This document shows positions 20,051 through 28,577 of a stretch of DNA of 64,000 nucleotides, one piece after another. Position 1 is the stretch's first letter; every line of letters begins with the position of its first letter. Location of the stretch: NCBI RefSeq assembly GCF_040730185.1, contig NZ_CP160402.1, positions 6,448,001 through 6,512,000 on the forward strand, read 5' to 3'. This stretch comes from Streptomyces sp. Je 1-332. Lineage in GTDB: Bacteria > Actinomycetota > Actinomycetes > Streptomycetales > Streptomycetaceae. The position numbers and the translations under genes were made by a program. A model generated the notes under the pieces. That model was not told where the DNA came from and ran no database searches. It saw nothing but the letters and a program-made list of their open reading frames with translations.

Positions 20051-20854
20051 GTGCGCGAACTAGTCAGACGCCATCTGGGGAAGGTAGTGGCGGGCACGGC
20101 GGTCGCCGTGGCCGCCACCGCCGTGATGGTAGGAATCACACTGCCGGGACCGGCCGGGGCGGGGGAGTCCCGAGGTCAGGACCGCAGTGTGGCCGCGGGA
20201 GCGGCGCAGCAGAACGCGATCCCGAAGGACGCGGTCGTCGAGGCCGCGCCCGAAGAGGGCGAAAAGGGCATCGGCAGCGACCCGTTGACCGACGACGAGA
20301 TGAAGCGGGCCGAGACGATAGCCATGAAGGGCGACCTCCGCAGGTCCGCCCGTGACGTGGAGGGGGACCGCGGCCCCCAGCTCCTCGCGAACAATCTGAG
20401 CGAGGTGGACCCGACCGAGGCCGTCGACCCCGACAGGCCGCGCCGCGCGGACATCGTCTACTACGACTACAAGAACGACGCGCTGGTCACCAAGACCGTC
20501 AATCTCGCCACCGGCAAGGTGGAGGACACCGACACCTCGCACGGCGTCCAGCCGCCGCCGGCCAAGGACGAACTCCGTGAGGCCGCGGAGCTGTTGATCG
20601 CCGACCCGCTCGGCGCGGACCTCAAGAAGGACTACAAGGACGCGATGGGCAAGGAGCTCACCTCGCCCGGCCAGCTGACCCTCAGCGCCTTCGTCTTCCA
20701 CAAGGAGACCGTCGAGAAATTGCCGGCCCCGCTCGCCAAGTGCGGCGAACACCGGTGCCTCAGCGTCGTCAGCAAGGTCGTCAACGGTCCCTGGATCGAC
20801 ACCCGCGACCTCATCGTCGATCTGAGCGACCGCAAGGTCACCCGCCTCCGCTGA
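20051..20854 (+). CDS. Secreted N-terminal subunit of a split copper amine oxidase (N2/N3-like)
   Basis: A 267-residue exported protein. The GTG at 20051 (reading MRELVRRHLGKVVAGTAVAVAA) follows GGGGGAGGAT, and residues 1-35 are a signal peptide with a Gly/Ala-rich cleavage region. The mature part contains DPLTDDEMKRAETIAM, matching the start of the N2 domain of copper amine oxidases (consensus HPLxPLtxxEi), then an N3-like beta region (RADIVYYDYKNDALVTKTVNL). No copper or TPQ site is present. The next gene, 55 bp downstream on the same strand, encodes the catalytic domain alone, so the two together make up one amine oxidase. Related pairs in Streptomyces are annotated as tyramine oxidase subunits; that name is from memory of annotations, not from biochemistry visible here. 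Confidence 0.75.
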   Translation: MRELVRRHLGKVVAGTAVAVAATAVMVGITLPGPAGAGESRGQDRSVAAGAAQQNAIPKDAVVEAAPEEGEKGIGSDPLTDDEMKRAETIAMKGDLRRSARDVEGDRGPQLLANNLSEVDPTEAVDPDRPRRADIVYYDYKNDALVTKTVNLATGKVEDTDTSHGVQPPPAKDELREAAELLIADPLGADLKKDYKDAMGKELTSPGQLTLSAFVFHKETVEKLPAPLAKCGEHRCLSVVSKVVNGPWIDTRDLIVDLSDRKVTRLR

Positions 20855-20909
20855 GCGGCACAGGCACCCGCTCGCACCCTTTCGCTTCCGCACAAGGGAG
20901 TCATCTCGC

Positions 20910-22241
20910 ATGCACGTGAACAGACTTGGGCGCGCCCGCAAGCGCGCCTCCATCGGCCTTGCGGTCACCGCGCTCCTGGGCGCCGCCGTCGCCGCAGCAG
21001 GCCCGGCGGGCGCCACACAGAACAGCGCCAAGGACGCCCCCGCTGCCGCCGCCCCGGCCTGCAGCGCCGACTACCGCATCGAGCAGACCGTCGACGGCGG
21101 CACCACCTGGCGCATGTGCTGGCACTACAACACCAACGCCGGTCTGGTGCTCGACAACATCTCGTACCAGCCGAAGAACGAGCCCAAGCCCATACCGGTC
21201 CTCACCAGCGCCCGTCTCGCACAGGTCCACGTGCCCTACGACGACGGCGAGAACGAGTACCAGGACATCACCGGCGCCTCCTTCGGCACGGACCTCCTGC
21301 CCCTGAAGCCCGCCGAGTGCCCCGGCGGCACCATCAAGACCGTCAAGGTCGGCAACTCCTCGCCCATCCCCGGCGGCAAGGTGAAGGGCCTGTGCACCAC
21401 CACGCGCGCGCGTGGCCACGCCTACCGCATGACCCCGGACATCTACGAGAATCCGGAGAAGATCTACCAGGCGCAGGGCAAGGACCTGCTCGTCTACACC
21501 GTCAACCAAGCCTCCTGGTACGAGTACATCACCGAGTGGCGCTTCTCGTCGGACGGCACGATCACCTCGAACGTCGGCGCCACCGGCAGCCTCTCGCCCA
21601 GCGACTACAACGGCACCGACGGCCGCGGCTGGCCCATCGGCAAGGGCGCGAGCGACTACGCGGAGAGCCACAGCCACAACGTCTCCTGGCGCCTCAACTT
21701 CGGCCTCGACGGCTCCCCGAAGGCCAAGGTCGAGCAGTACGACTCCAAGGTGACGCCGCCCACCGGAAACGGCCAGCCCAAGACGAAGACCACTCGTACC
21801 CCCGTCACCAAGGAACTCATCGGTGACGTCAAGGGCATGCGCTGGTGGCGCGTGGTGAGCACGGCGGGCAAGAACGAGGACGGCCACGCCAGGTCGTACG
21901 AGATCGTGCCGGGCCGCTCCGTCAAGCACCCGGGACGCGCCTACAGCAACCACGACGTGTACTTCACCGAGTACAAGAAGTGCGAGCAGTACACGAGCGA
22001 CAACCTCTCGTCGAACTGCGGGCCCAAGAGCGTCGACAAATGGGTCAACGGCCAAACGCTCAAGCACCCGATCACCTGGGTCAACATCGGGTTCCACCAC
22101 GTCGCACGGGACGAGGACCAGCAGCCCATGCCGGTCCACTGGCAGGGCTTCTCGATCGCCCCGCGTGACGTGACCGCTATGAATCCGCTCACTCCCGCCG
22201 ACCTCGCCGGCCAGAACGGCAATCCAGAGGGCGGTAGTTGA
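20910..22241 (+). CDS. Secreted copper amine oxidase catalytic-domain protein
   Basis: A 443-residue protein consisting of a signal peptide (about 1-36) and only the C-terminal beta-sandwich domain of copper amine oxidases, which oxidise primary amines to aldehydes with H2O2 and ammonia. Copper ligands: H254 and H256 in ESHSHNVSWRL, and the third His in GFHHVARDED. The topaquinone (TPQ) precursor is expected at Y204 in SWYEYITEW, which aligns with the consensus N-Y-(D/E)-Y but has Trp in place of Asn. SSDGTI and VGATGSL match the following strands. ATG at 20910 with GGGAG upstream. The N2/N3 domains found fused in ordinary enzymes are encoded by the preceding gene. Whether TPQ forms is uncertain because of the N-to-W change. 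Confidence 0.85.
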   Translation: MHVNRLGRARKRASIGLAVTALLGAAVAAAGPAGATQNSAKDAPAAAAPACSADYRIEQTVDGGTTWRMCWHYNTNAGLVLDNISYQPKNEPKPIPVLTSARLAQVHVPYDDGENEYQDITGASFGTDLLPLKPAECPGGTIKTVKVGNSSPIPGGKVKGLCTTTRARGHAYRMTPDIYENPEKIYQAQGKDLLVYTVNQASWYEYITEWRFSSDGTITSNVGATGSLSPSDYNGTDGRGWPIGKGASDYAESHSHNVSWRLNFGLDGSPKAKVEQYDSKVTPPTGNGQPKTKTTRTPVTKELIGDVKGMRWWRVVSTAGKNEDGHARSYEIVPGRSVKHPGRAYSNHDVYFTEYKKCEQYTSDNLSSNCGPKSVDKWVNGQTLKHPITWVNIGFHHVARDEDQQPMPVHWQGFSIAPRDVTAMNPLTPADLAGQNGNPEGGS

Positions 22242-22344
22242 GAAAGCTCCCTCTCCATCCTGCTGCACCGGCCGCCGCTCCCGGAGTACCCTTCCTTGAT
22301 CGTTGAACGGGGGAGTGCTCGGGGGAGCGGAAGGGGTGCGCTGG

Positions 22345-23586
22345 GTGAGCTCGGGAGGGCGGGAACTGCCCCCTGGTGACGAGGGTCACGAGGGGGGTTC
22401 CGCGGACGGCCCGCCCGGAGCGGTGTCCCTGGCGCGGCCGATGGAGATGGGATCCCAGATCGGACCCGAACTGGACTGGGGCGCCGACGCCTGGCGCGAG
22501 GTGCGCACCCGCGCCCAGCGCGCCGGGCGGGCCTACATCTGGCTGAATCTCGTGGAGCAGCGGCTGCGCGCGGTCGTGGCCGCTGTCCTGCGCCCCATCT
22601 ACGAACCGGTCCACGCCGACGACTGGGTGGTCGCGGCCGCCGGGCCCGCCGGACAGGAGTGGGTGCAGCGCGCCGTCGCCGTACGCGAAGTGAGCCGCCG
22701 CAAGGGCTACTTGCTCGACCCGGCGGACGACAACGTCCTGAGCTTCCTCACGCTGCCCCAGCTGCGCGAGCTGATGGTGCAGCACTGGCCGTGCTTCGAG
22801 CCGTACTTCGACGACCGCAGGGACGTCGAACTCGCCCTCGACGAGCTGGAAGTGACCCGCAACGTCGTCTCGCGCAACCGCGCCCTGTCCACCGCCGTGC
22901 TCGCCCAGGCGGAGCGCGCTTCGGCGAGGCTCCTGGACATACTCGGCACGGGCACCGACACACCCTCCGCACGCCGGTTGCCCGTCGACGCCGTCGAGTC
23001 CCTGGTCGGCGACCGGTACGCCGACGTGGTGGGCGTCCACCCGGACCGGGTGCGGCTCCTGCGGCAGTTCCCCGCCGAGGACATCTTCGGCGGCGCCCGG
23101 CGCGTCGACGCGATCGGGATAGGCCTGAACCTCCTGGTGCAGAACTTCTCCGGACGCCGCCTGGTGCGGCTCGCCGAGTCCGGCTGCCGGGTGCGGCTGC
23201 TCTTCCTCAACCCGGCGAGCAGCGCGGTCAAGCGCAGGGAGCGTGAACTGGGCCTGAAGCGGGGCGAGCTGAGCCGCAGCGTCGAGATGAACATCCTGCA
23301 CATGCGCCGGGTACGGGCCCGGCTGCGTGACCCGGGCGCCTTCGAGATCCAGGTCTTCGACGAGACGCCGCGCTTCACCGCGTATCTGGTCGACGGGGAC
23401 GGCGCCGACGGCATCGCGGTCGTCCAGTCGTATCTGCGCAGGACGCGCGGGATGGAGGCGCCGGTGCTCGTGCTGCGCGGCGGCCGCCGGGTGGTCAAGG
23501 CGGACGAGCCGGACGAGAACGGACTCTTCGCGACGTACCGGGAGGAGTTCGAGCTGGCCTGGGCGGACTCGCGGCCGGTGTCCTGA
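22345..23586 (+). CDS. SAV2148-type HEPN domain protein
   Basis: A 413-residue cytoplasmic protein of a family conserved across Streptomyces (SAV2148 type). The GTG at 22345 is preceded by GGAAGGGG. Residues about 45-190 are helical and contain the HEPN-like region (AWREVRTRAQRAGRAYIWLNLVEQ and, later, LEVTRNVVSRNRALSTAVL). The C-terminal 180 residues form an alpha/beta domain (GIGLNLLVQNFSGRRLVRLAESGCRVRLLFLNP, then FEIQVFDETPRFTAYLVDG and IAVVQSYLRRTRGMEAPVLVL) laid out like the sensor/nuclease-like domains that follow HEPN modules. HEPN domains are often RNases in stress or defence, but I do not find a clear Rx4-6H catalytic motif. Function unknown; likely housekeeping, as the family is widespread in the genus. 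Confidence 0.8.
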   Translation: MSSGGRELPPGDEGHEGGSADGPPGAVSLARPMEMGSQIGPELDWGADAWREVRTRAQRAGRAYIWLNLVEQRLRAVVAAVLRPIYEPVHADDWVVAAAGPAGQEWVQRAVAVREVSRRKGYLLDPADDNVLSFLTLPQLRELMVQHWPCFEPYFDDRRDVELALDELEVTRNVVSRNRALSTAVLAQAERASARLLDILGTGTDTPSARRLPVDAVESLVGDRYADVVGVHPDRVRLLRQFPAEDIFGGARRVDAIGIGLNLLVQNFSGRRLVRLAESGCRVRLLFLNPASSAVKRRERELGLKRGELSRSVEMNILHMRRVRARLRDPGAFEIQVFDETPRFTAYLVDGDGADGIAVVQSYLRRTRGMEAPVLVLRGGRRVVKADEPDENGLFATYREEFELAWADSRPVS

Positions 23587-23721
23587 GGCCGACCTCCCGC
23601 GCAGCTAGCCCGGTCTCCCGCGCCGCTCAGGCCGGCAAGCGGAACGCGGACCTCGGATTGTCAGTGGTGCGTGGGATCGTGGTGGTCAATGGGGGAAAGC
23701 ACCACAGAGAAGGGGGCGGCC

Positions 23722-24447
23722 ATGGGCTGGCACCGGGAGCTGCTGATCGGTTTCGACCTGGAGACCACCGGGACGGACCCGCACGAGGCGCGCATCGTCA
23801 CGGGCGCGGTGATCGAGGTCAGGGCCGGCGAGACGCTGGGCCGCAAGGAGTGGCTCGCCGACCCGGGCGTCGAGATCCCGGCGGAGGCCGTGGCGGTGCA
23901 CGGCATCTCGACCGAGCGGGCGGCGGCGGACGGCAGACCGGCCGCGGAGGTCGCCGACGCGATAGCGGCGGTCCTCGTGTCGTACTGGCAGACGGGCGTC
24001 CCGGTCGTCGCGTACAACGCCACCTTCGACCTGACCCTGCTCGCCGCGGAGTTGCGCAGGCACGGACTGCCGTCCCTGCGTGAGCGGCTGGGCGGCGCGG
24101 AACCGGCCCCGGTCATCGATCCGTACGCGATCGACCGCTCCGTCGAGCGGTATCGCAAGGGCAAGCGGAACCTCGAAGCGGTCTGCACCGAGTACGGCGT
24201 GCTCCTGGAGTCGGCGCACGACGCCACGTCGGACGCCCTGGCCGCGGCCCGCCTGGCCGGCGCGATAGCCGAGCGTCACCCCAAGCTGGCCGCTTTCGGC
24301 CCGGCGGAGCTGCACCGCCGCCAGGTCGAGTGGTATGCCGAGTGGGCGGCGGACTTCCAGAGGTTCCTCAGGAAGAAGGGCGAGACGGACGCGGTGGTGG
24401 ACGGGACGTGGCCGCTGCGCGAGGAGTTCAGCGCGTCCGGCGTCTGA
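23722..24447 (+). CDS. DEDDh-family 3'-5' exonuclease (DnaQ-like)
   Basis: A 241-residue protein with the three exonuclease motifs: Exo I FDLETTGTD (D12, E14), Exo II AYNATFDLTLL and Exo III HDATSDALAAARL with the DEDDh His. This is the fold of the proofreading subunit of DNA polymerase III and of free-standing exonucleases that trim DNA or RNA. I prefer the ATG at 23722 (MGWHRELLIGFDL) with AGAAGGGGG upstream; an in-frame ATG at 23689 would add 11 residues. No polymerase domain is fused. The phosphotransferase gene downstream is convergent, four bases away. Confidence 0.92.
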   Translation: MGWHRELLIGFDLETTGTDPHEARIVTGAVIEVRAGETLGRKEWLADPGVEIPAEAVAVHGISTERAAADGRPAAEVADAIAAVLVSYWQTGVPVVAYNATFDLTLLAAELRRHGLPSLRERLGGAEPAPVIDPYAIDRSVERYRKGKRNLEAVCTEYGVLLESAHDATSDALAAARLAGAIAERHPKLAAFGPAELHRRQVEWYAEWAADFQRFLRKKGETDAVVDGTWPLREEFSASGV

Positions 24448-24451
24448 CGTC

Positions 24452-25306
24452 TCAGAACGGATACCACCGCACGGTCGCATCCCCGTCCCGCAGCGACGCC
24501 ACCCGGCGGCGGAACTCGGCCAGGGCCTTCGGATTGGTGGGGGCGTGCTGCGCGACCCACGCGCAGCTGGCCGTCTCCCGGGCGCCGCGGAGCACTGCGC
24601 ACCCTTCCCACTCCCGCACATCCCACCCGTACTCGTCGACGAACCCGTCGTACGCGTCGGCCGGCAACCCGTAGCGGTCCCGGGAAAGCGCCATGACGAC
24701 CAGATCGTGCTCGCGCAGATCGGAGGAGAACGTCTCGAGGTCCACAAGAACCGGCCCGTCCGCGCCCACCAAAACGTTCCGCGGCAGGGCGTCACCATGA
24801 ATGGCCCCGGGAGCGAGCCGTGGCGAGAGCGCCGACGCCGCCGCCTCGAACCCGTCCCTGCGCTCGCGCAGGTAGTCCGCGTCCTCGACGTCGACCGCGT
24901 CGCCCGCCAGGCGCAGCCACCTCTCGACCCCGCCGAGGAGCTCACGCCGTGGCAGCTCGAAGCCGGGGGCCGGCAGCGCGTGCACGTGCCGCAGCAGTGC
25001 GGCGAGGTCGCGCGGCTCAGCGGGCCGCACGGCCTCCGGCAGCCGGTGCCACACCGTCACCGGATGCCCGTCCACCAGGCGGGGTTCGTCCTCGGCGGCC
25101 CGCACCGCGGGCACCCCCGACTCCTCGAGCCAGCGCGCGACCCGCAACTCCCGCCGCGCACGGTCGAGAAGCTCGGGCGCCGCCCGCCCGACCTTGACCA
25201 CCGACCCGCCGGAGCCGAAGACCGCGTTCTCGCCGAGCGCCAGCAGCGCCGCGTCCCGGTCGAGACCCGCGGCGTCCAGTACGTCCCGTGCCCGCGCCTC
25301 GTCCAT
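24452..25306 (-). CDS. Aminoglycoside phosphotransferase-fold kinase (APH family)
   Basis: A 284-residue protein with the protein-kinase-like APH fold: the N-lobe has FGSGGSVVKVGR (nucleotide loop and Lys), the catalytic loop is GAIHGDALPRNVLV with D172, and the metal-binding segment is VLVDLETFS. ATG at 25306 follows GGGAGG. Members phosphorylate antibiotics, choline or other small molecules; the substrate cannot be inferred, and most chromosomal Streptomyces copies are not resistance genes. It ends four bases from the convergent exonuclease gene and is divergent from the sugar ABC operon. Confidence 0.88.
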   Translation of the reverse strand: MDEARARDVLDAAGLDRDAALLALGENAVFGSGGSVVKVGRAAPELLDRARRELRVARWLEESGVPAVRAAEDEPRLVDGHPVTVWHRLPEAVRPAEPRDLAALLRHVHALPAPGFELPRRELLGGVERWLRLAGDAVDVEDADYLRERRDGFEAAASALSPRLAPGAIHGDALPRNVLVGADGPVLVDLETFSSDLREHDLVVMALSRDRYGLPADAYDGFVDEYGWDVREWEGCAVLRGARETASCAWVAQHAPTNPKALAEFRRRVASLRDGDATVRWYPF

Positions 25307-25400
25307 CCGTTGCCTCCCGCACCCTTCGTTCCGTTCGCCACGTTCGCCGGCACAGTCTCCCATTCGCACTGGCCAAGCGGCTGCGAGGCCTGCGTAGCTG

Positions 25401-25414
25401 CTTGACGTATCAAG
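25401..25414. promoter_or_regulatory. Inverted repeat upstream of the sugar ABC operon
   Basis: CTTGA-CGTA-TCAAG lies 73 bp upstream of the first permease gene, in the 180-bp gap between divergent starts. Its size and position fit an operator for a LacI- or GntR-type regulator, but no such regulator is adjacent. Confidence 0.4.
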
Positions 25415-25486
25415 ATCCCATCAGCACGATGACGGGGGCCGCCTGGGCGGCCAAACCCCGATGAGCCGCCCAAAGGAGCCGATTCC

Positions 25487-26410
25487 GTGACATTGGCGAC
25501 CGCGCAGAAGCGGTCAGCGAACGGCGCGTCCGCCCGCAGAGGTGCGGACCACGGCGCCTGGTTCCTGGTCCTGCCCGCGCTGATCCCGATCCTGATCCTC
25601 AGCGTGGGCCCTCTCCTCTACGGCATCACGCTCGCGTTCACCGACTCCCAGTCGGGCCGCACCGAGCCCACCGAGTGGATCGGCCTCCTCAACTTCCAGG
25701 ACCTGTGGCACGACACCCTGTTCTGGGACTCGTTCCGCATCGGCCTGCTGTGGGCGGTCGGTGTGACCGTGCCGCAGTTCCTCCTGGCGCTCGGCCTGGC
25801 CCTGCTGCTCAACCAGAATCTGCGCTTCCGCTGGCTGGCGCGCTCGCTCGCGATCATCCCCTGGGCGATGCCCGAAGTGGTCGTCGGCATCATGTGGCGC
25901 CTGGTCTACAACCCCGACGCGGGTGTCCTGAACGAGACCCTGAGCAACCTCGGCCTGGGGGACGGCCGCGACTGGCTCACGGGCCTCGGCACCGCGCTGC
26001 CCGCCGTCATCGTCGTGGGCATCTGGGCAGGCATGCCGCAGACCACCGTCGCGCTGCTCGCCGGACTGCAGAACACCCCGCGTGAACTGCACGAGGCGGC
26101 CGAGGTGGACGGCGCCGGAGCCTGGCGCCGCTTCCGCACGGTCACCTGGCCGGCGCTGAAGCCGGTCGCCCTCGCCATCACGGCGCTCAACTTCATCTGG
26201 AACTTCAACTCCTTCGCCCTCGTCTACGTCCTGACGAACGGCGGCCCCGGCGGCCGCACCCGCCTCCCCATGCTCTTCGCCTACGAAGAGGCCTTCCGCT
26301 ACGGCCAGTTCGGCTATGCCGCGGCGATGGGCTGCGTGATGGTCGCGGTGATCTCGGTGATCCTCGCGTTCTACCTCGTGGGCCGACTGAAGGGAGGCGA
26401 CGAGAAGTGA
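25487..26410 (+). CDS. Sugar ABC transporter permease (MalF-type)
   Basis: A 307-residue inner-membrane protein with six predicted helices after a 25-residue cytoplasmic tail. The conserved EAA loop that contacts the ATPase is visible as EAAEVDGAGAWRRFRTVTWPALKP. Start is GTG 25487 with AAAGGAG seven bases before it. It forms an operon with a second permease (GTGA overlap) and a binding lipoprotein, making a CUT1-type carbohydrate importer. No ATPase is encoded, so it probably uses the shared MsiK-type ATPase, as is usual in Streptomyces. Confidence 0.94.
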   Translation: MTLATAQKRSANGASARRGADHGAWFLVLPALIPILILSVGPLLYGITLAFTDSQSGRTEPTEWIGLLNFQDLWHDTLFWDSFRIGLLWAVGVTVPQFLLALGLALLLNQNLRFRWLARSLAIIPWAMPEVVVGIMWRLVYNPDAGVLNETLSNLGLGDGRDWLTGLGTALPAVIVVGIWAGMPQTTVALLAGLQNTPRELHEAAEVDGAGAWRRFRTVTWPALKPVALAITALNFIWNFNSFALVYVLTNGGPGGRTRLPMLFAYEEAFRYGQFGYAAAMGCVMVAVISVILAFYLVGRLKGGDEK

Positions 26411-27249
26411 GCACCACACGCACCAGCAAACCCGCGCGCGCCGGACAGTACCTCGCGCTCCTCGGCTACCTCGTCTTTCTGGCCTTCCCCTTCCTCTGGC
26501 TGATCTCCACGGCCTTCAAGCCGCCGCGCGAGCTGGCCAGCCTGCACCCCACCTGGATTCCCAAGGACCCGACCCTCGCCAACTTCCGGCAGGCGTTCGA
26601 CGAGCAGCCGCTCCTGCGCGCCGCGGGCAACTCCCTGATCGCGGCCGTCTGCGCGGCGCTCATCGCCGTCGCCATCGCGACCCCCATGGCGTACGTCATG
26701 GCGCGCCACCGCACGTTTCTCGCGCGGGCGGCCACGGGCTGGGTGGTGGTCAGCCAGGCGTTCCCCTTCGTCCTGGTGATCATCCCGCTCTTCCTGGTCC
26801 TGAAGAACCTCGGCCAGATCAACTCGCTGCCGGGTCTGATCATGGTCTACGTGGTCTGGGCGCTGCCCTTCGCGCTGTGGATGCTGGTGGGCTATGTGCG
26901 CGCCGTACCCACGGAGTTGGAGGAGGCCGCGGCCGTCGACGGCGCGGGCAAGCTGCGTACGCTCGTCTCGATCACCGCGCCGCTGCTCGCGCCCGGCATC
27001 GTGGCCACGATCCTCTTCGCCTTCATCACCGCGTGGAACGAGTTCTTCTTCGCGCTCGTCCTGCTCAAGACCCCGGAGAAACAGACGTTGCCGGTCGTCC
27101 TCACGCACTTCATCGGCGCGGAGGGTGCCGCCGACCTCGGCCCGCTCGCCGCTGCCGCGTTCCTCGCCACCCTCCCCTCGCTCGTCATCTTCGCGATCAT
27201 CCAGAAGCGGATCACGGGCGGCATGCTGACCGGGGCGGTGAAGAGCTGA
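26407..27249 (+). CDS. Sugar ABC transporter permease (MalG-type)
   Basis: A 280-residue membrane protein with six helices and the EAA loop EAAAVDGAGKLRTLVSITAPLLAPG. Its GTG start overlaps the stop of the preceding permease (GTGA) and its TGA shares an A with the ATG of the binding-protein gene, so the three are translationally coupled. It is the second half of the heterodimeric CUT1 channel. PEK-QTLPVVL and the NEFFFALVLL segment near the C-terminus are typical of MalG-like permeases. Confidence 0.94.
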   Translation: MSTTRTSKPARAGQYLALLGYLVFLAFPFLWLISTAFKPPRELASLHPTWIPKDPTLANFRQAFDEQPLLRAAGNSLIAAVCAALIAVAIATPMAYVMARHRTFLARAATGWVVVSQAFPFVLVIIPLFLVLKNLGQINSLPGLIMVYVVWALPFALWMLVGYVRAVPTELEEAAAVDGAGKLRTLVSITAPLLAPGIVATILFAFITAWNEFFFALVLLKTPEKQTLPVVLTHFIGAEGAADLGPLAAAAFLATLPSLVIFAIIQKRITGGMLTGAVKS

Positions 27250-28538
27250 TGCGCGCACGCCTCACCACCGCGGTGACCGCCGCCCTCGTACTGCTGCTCG
27301 CCGGATGCAGCGGTGACTCCGAAGGCTCCGACGACGGCAGGATCACGCTCCGCTTCCAGTCGCTGGCCTGGCAGAAGGAGTCGGTCGACGCCAACAAGGA
27401 ACTGGTCAAGGAGTGGAACGCCAGCCACCCTGACGTCAAGGTCGAGTACGTCCAGGGCAGTTGGGACAGCGTCCACGACCAGCTCCTCACCTCCTTCGAG
27501 GGCGGCGAGGCGCCGGACATCATCCATGACGCGTCGGACGACCTCGCCGACTTCGCGTACGGCGGGTATCTCGCGGACCTCGGCGAGCTGCTCCCCGACC
27601 GGCTCAAGTCCGACATCCCGAAGCGCAGTTGGCAGACGACGACGTTCGGGGACGGCGTCTACGGCGTGCCGTTCCTCCAGGAACCCCGCGTCCTGATCGC
27701 CAACGCGAAGTGGCTGAAGGAGTCGGGCGTCCGTATCCCGACCCCCGAGAAGCCCTGGTCCTGGGACGAGTTCCGCTCGGTCACCAAGGAACTGAGCGAC
27801 GGCAAGGGCAAGTACGGGGTGGCATGGCCGCTCAAGGAGCCGGTGTCAGCGACGCTCAACCTCTCACTCTCCACCGGCGGCCGGATGTTCCACCGCGGCG
27901 AGGACGGCAAGGTCGACATCCGCTTCGACAAGGCCGACGAGATCATGCCGCGCACGGTCCACGATCAGGTCAACACCGACAAGAGCGCGTCCAGCACCAC
28001 CCTGGGCATGGGCGGCTCCGACACGCTGCCGGGCTTCTTCGGCGGGAAGTACGCGATGGTCCCGCTCGGCTTCTCCTACCGTCAGCAGATCGTCCAGCAG
28101 GCGCCCAAGGGCTTCGACTGGCAGGTGCTTCCCGCCCCGGCCGGAGCGGAGGGCCTCGCGCAGGGCGTCAGCCCGCAGACGCTGTCGGTCTCCGAGGACA
28201 CCGAACACAAGAAGGAGGCGGTCGAGTTCATCGACTTCCTCCTTCAGCCCGAGAACATGGTGCGCCTCGCGCAGGGCGACTGGATGCTTCCCACGGGCAC
28301 GGAGGCCTTGAAGGACCCGGCCCTGCGCACCGAGAAGAACGACTGGGCGGTGGGCACGGCCCTGGCGAAGGATCTCCGCTCGGCCCCCGCGCAGTCGGTG
28401 CGGGGCTATGCGGAGTGGAAGGACAAGGTGGCGACCCCGGCCCTGCAGGAGTACTACAGCGGTGCCATCGACCTGGACGAGCTGAGACACCGGCTGGTCG
28501 AGGACGGGAATCTGGTGCTCGCGCGGTACCAGCGGTAG
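27249..28538 (+). CDS. Sugar-binding lipoprotein of the ABC importer
   Basis: A 429-residue extracellular solute-binding protein. The signal peptide ends in a lipobox LLLAGC, giving a lipid-modified Cys at about residue 20. The mature part has family-1 binding-protein features: ITLRFQSLAWQKESVDANKEL, a hinge region WPLKEPVSATLNLSLSTGG and a closing DFLLQPENMVRLAQGDWMLPTG. It delivers a carbohydrate to the two permeases encoded just upstream, with which its start codon overlaps. The ligand cannot be read from sequence. A strong bidirectional terminator follows 11 bp after the stop. Confidence 0.93.
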   Translation: MRARLTTAVTAALVLLLAGCSGDSEGSDDGRITLRFQSLAWQKESVDANKELVKEWNASHPDVKVEYVQGSWDSVHDQLLTSFEGGEAPDIIHDASDDLADFAYGGYLADLGELLPDRLKSDIPKRSWQTTTFGDGVYGVPFLQEPRVLIANAKWLKESGVRIPTPEKPWSWDEFRSVTKELSDGKGKYGVAWPLKEPVSATLNLSLSTGGRMFHRGEDGKVDIRFDKADEIMPRTVHDQVNTDKSASSTTLGMGGSDTLPGFFGGKYAMVPLGFSYRQQIVQQAPKGFDWQVLPAPAGAEGLAQGVSPQTLSVSEDTEHKKEAVEFIDFLLQPENMVRLAQGDWMLPTGTEALKDPALRTEKNDWAVGTALAKDLRSAPAQSVRGYAEWKDKVATPALQEYYSGAIDLDELRHRLVEDGNLVLARYQR

Positions 28539-28548
28539 GCGCGGTTCC

Positions 28549-28570
28549 CCGCGCCCCCTCGGGGGCGCGG
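28549..28570. terminator. Bidirectional terminator between convergent genes
   Basis: Perfect 10-bp arms CCGCGCCCCC and GGGGGCGCGG with a 2-base centre, in the 39-bp gap between the binding-protein stop (28538) and the stop of the convergent membrane protein (28578). It can serve both transcripts. Confidence 0.8.
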
Positions 28571-28577
28571 GCGACGC

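Noticed and set aside
24452..25306. Aminoglycoside resistance gene
   Set aside because: The APH fold alone does not show antibiotic specificity, and no resistance context is present.
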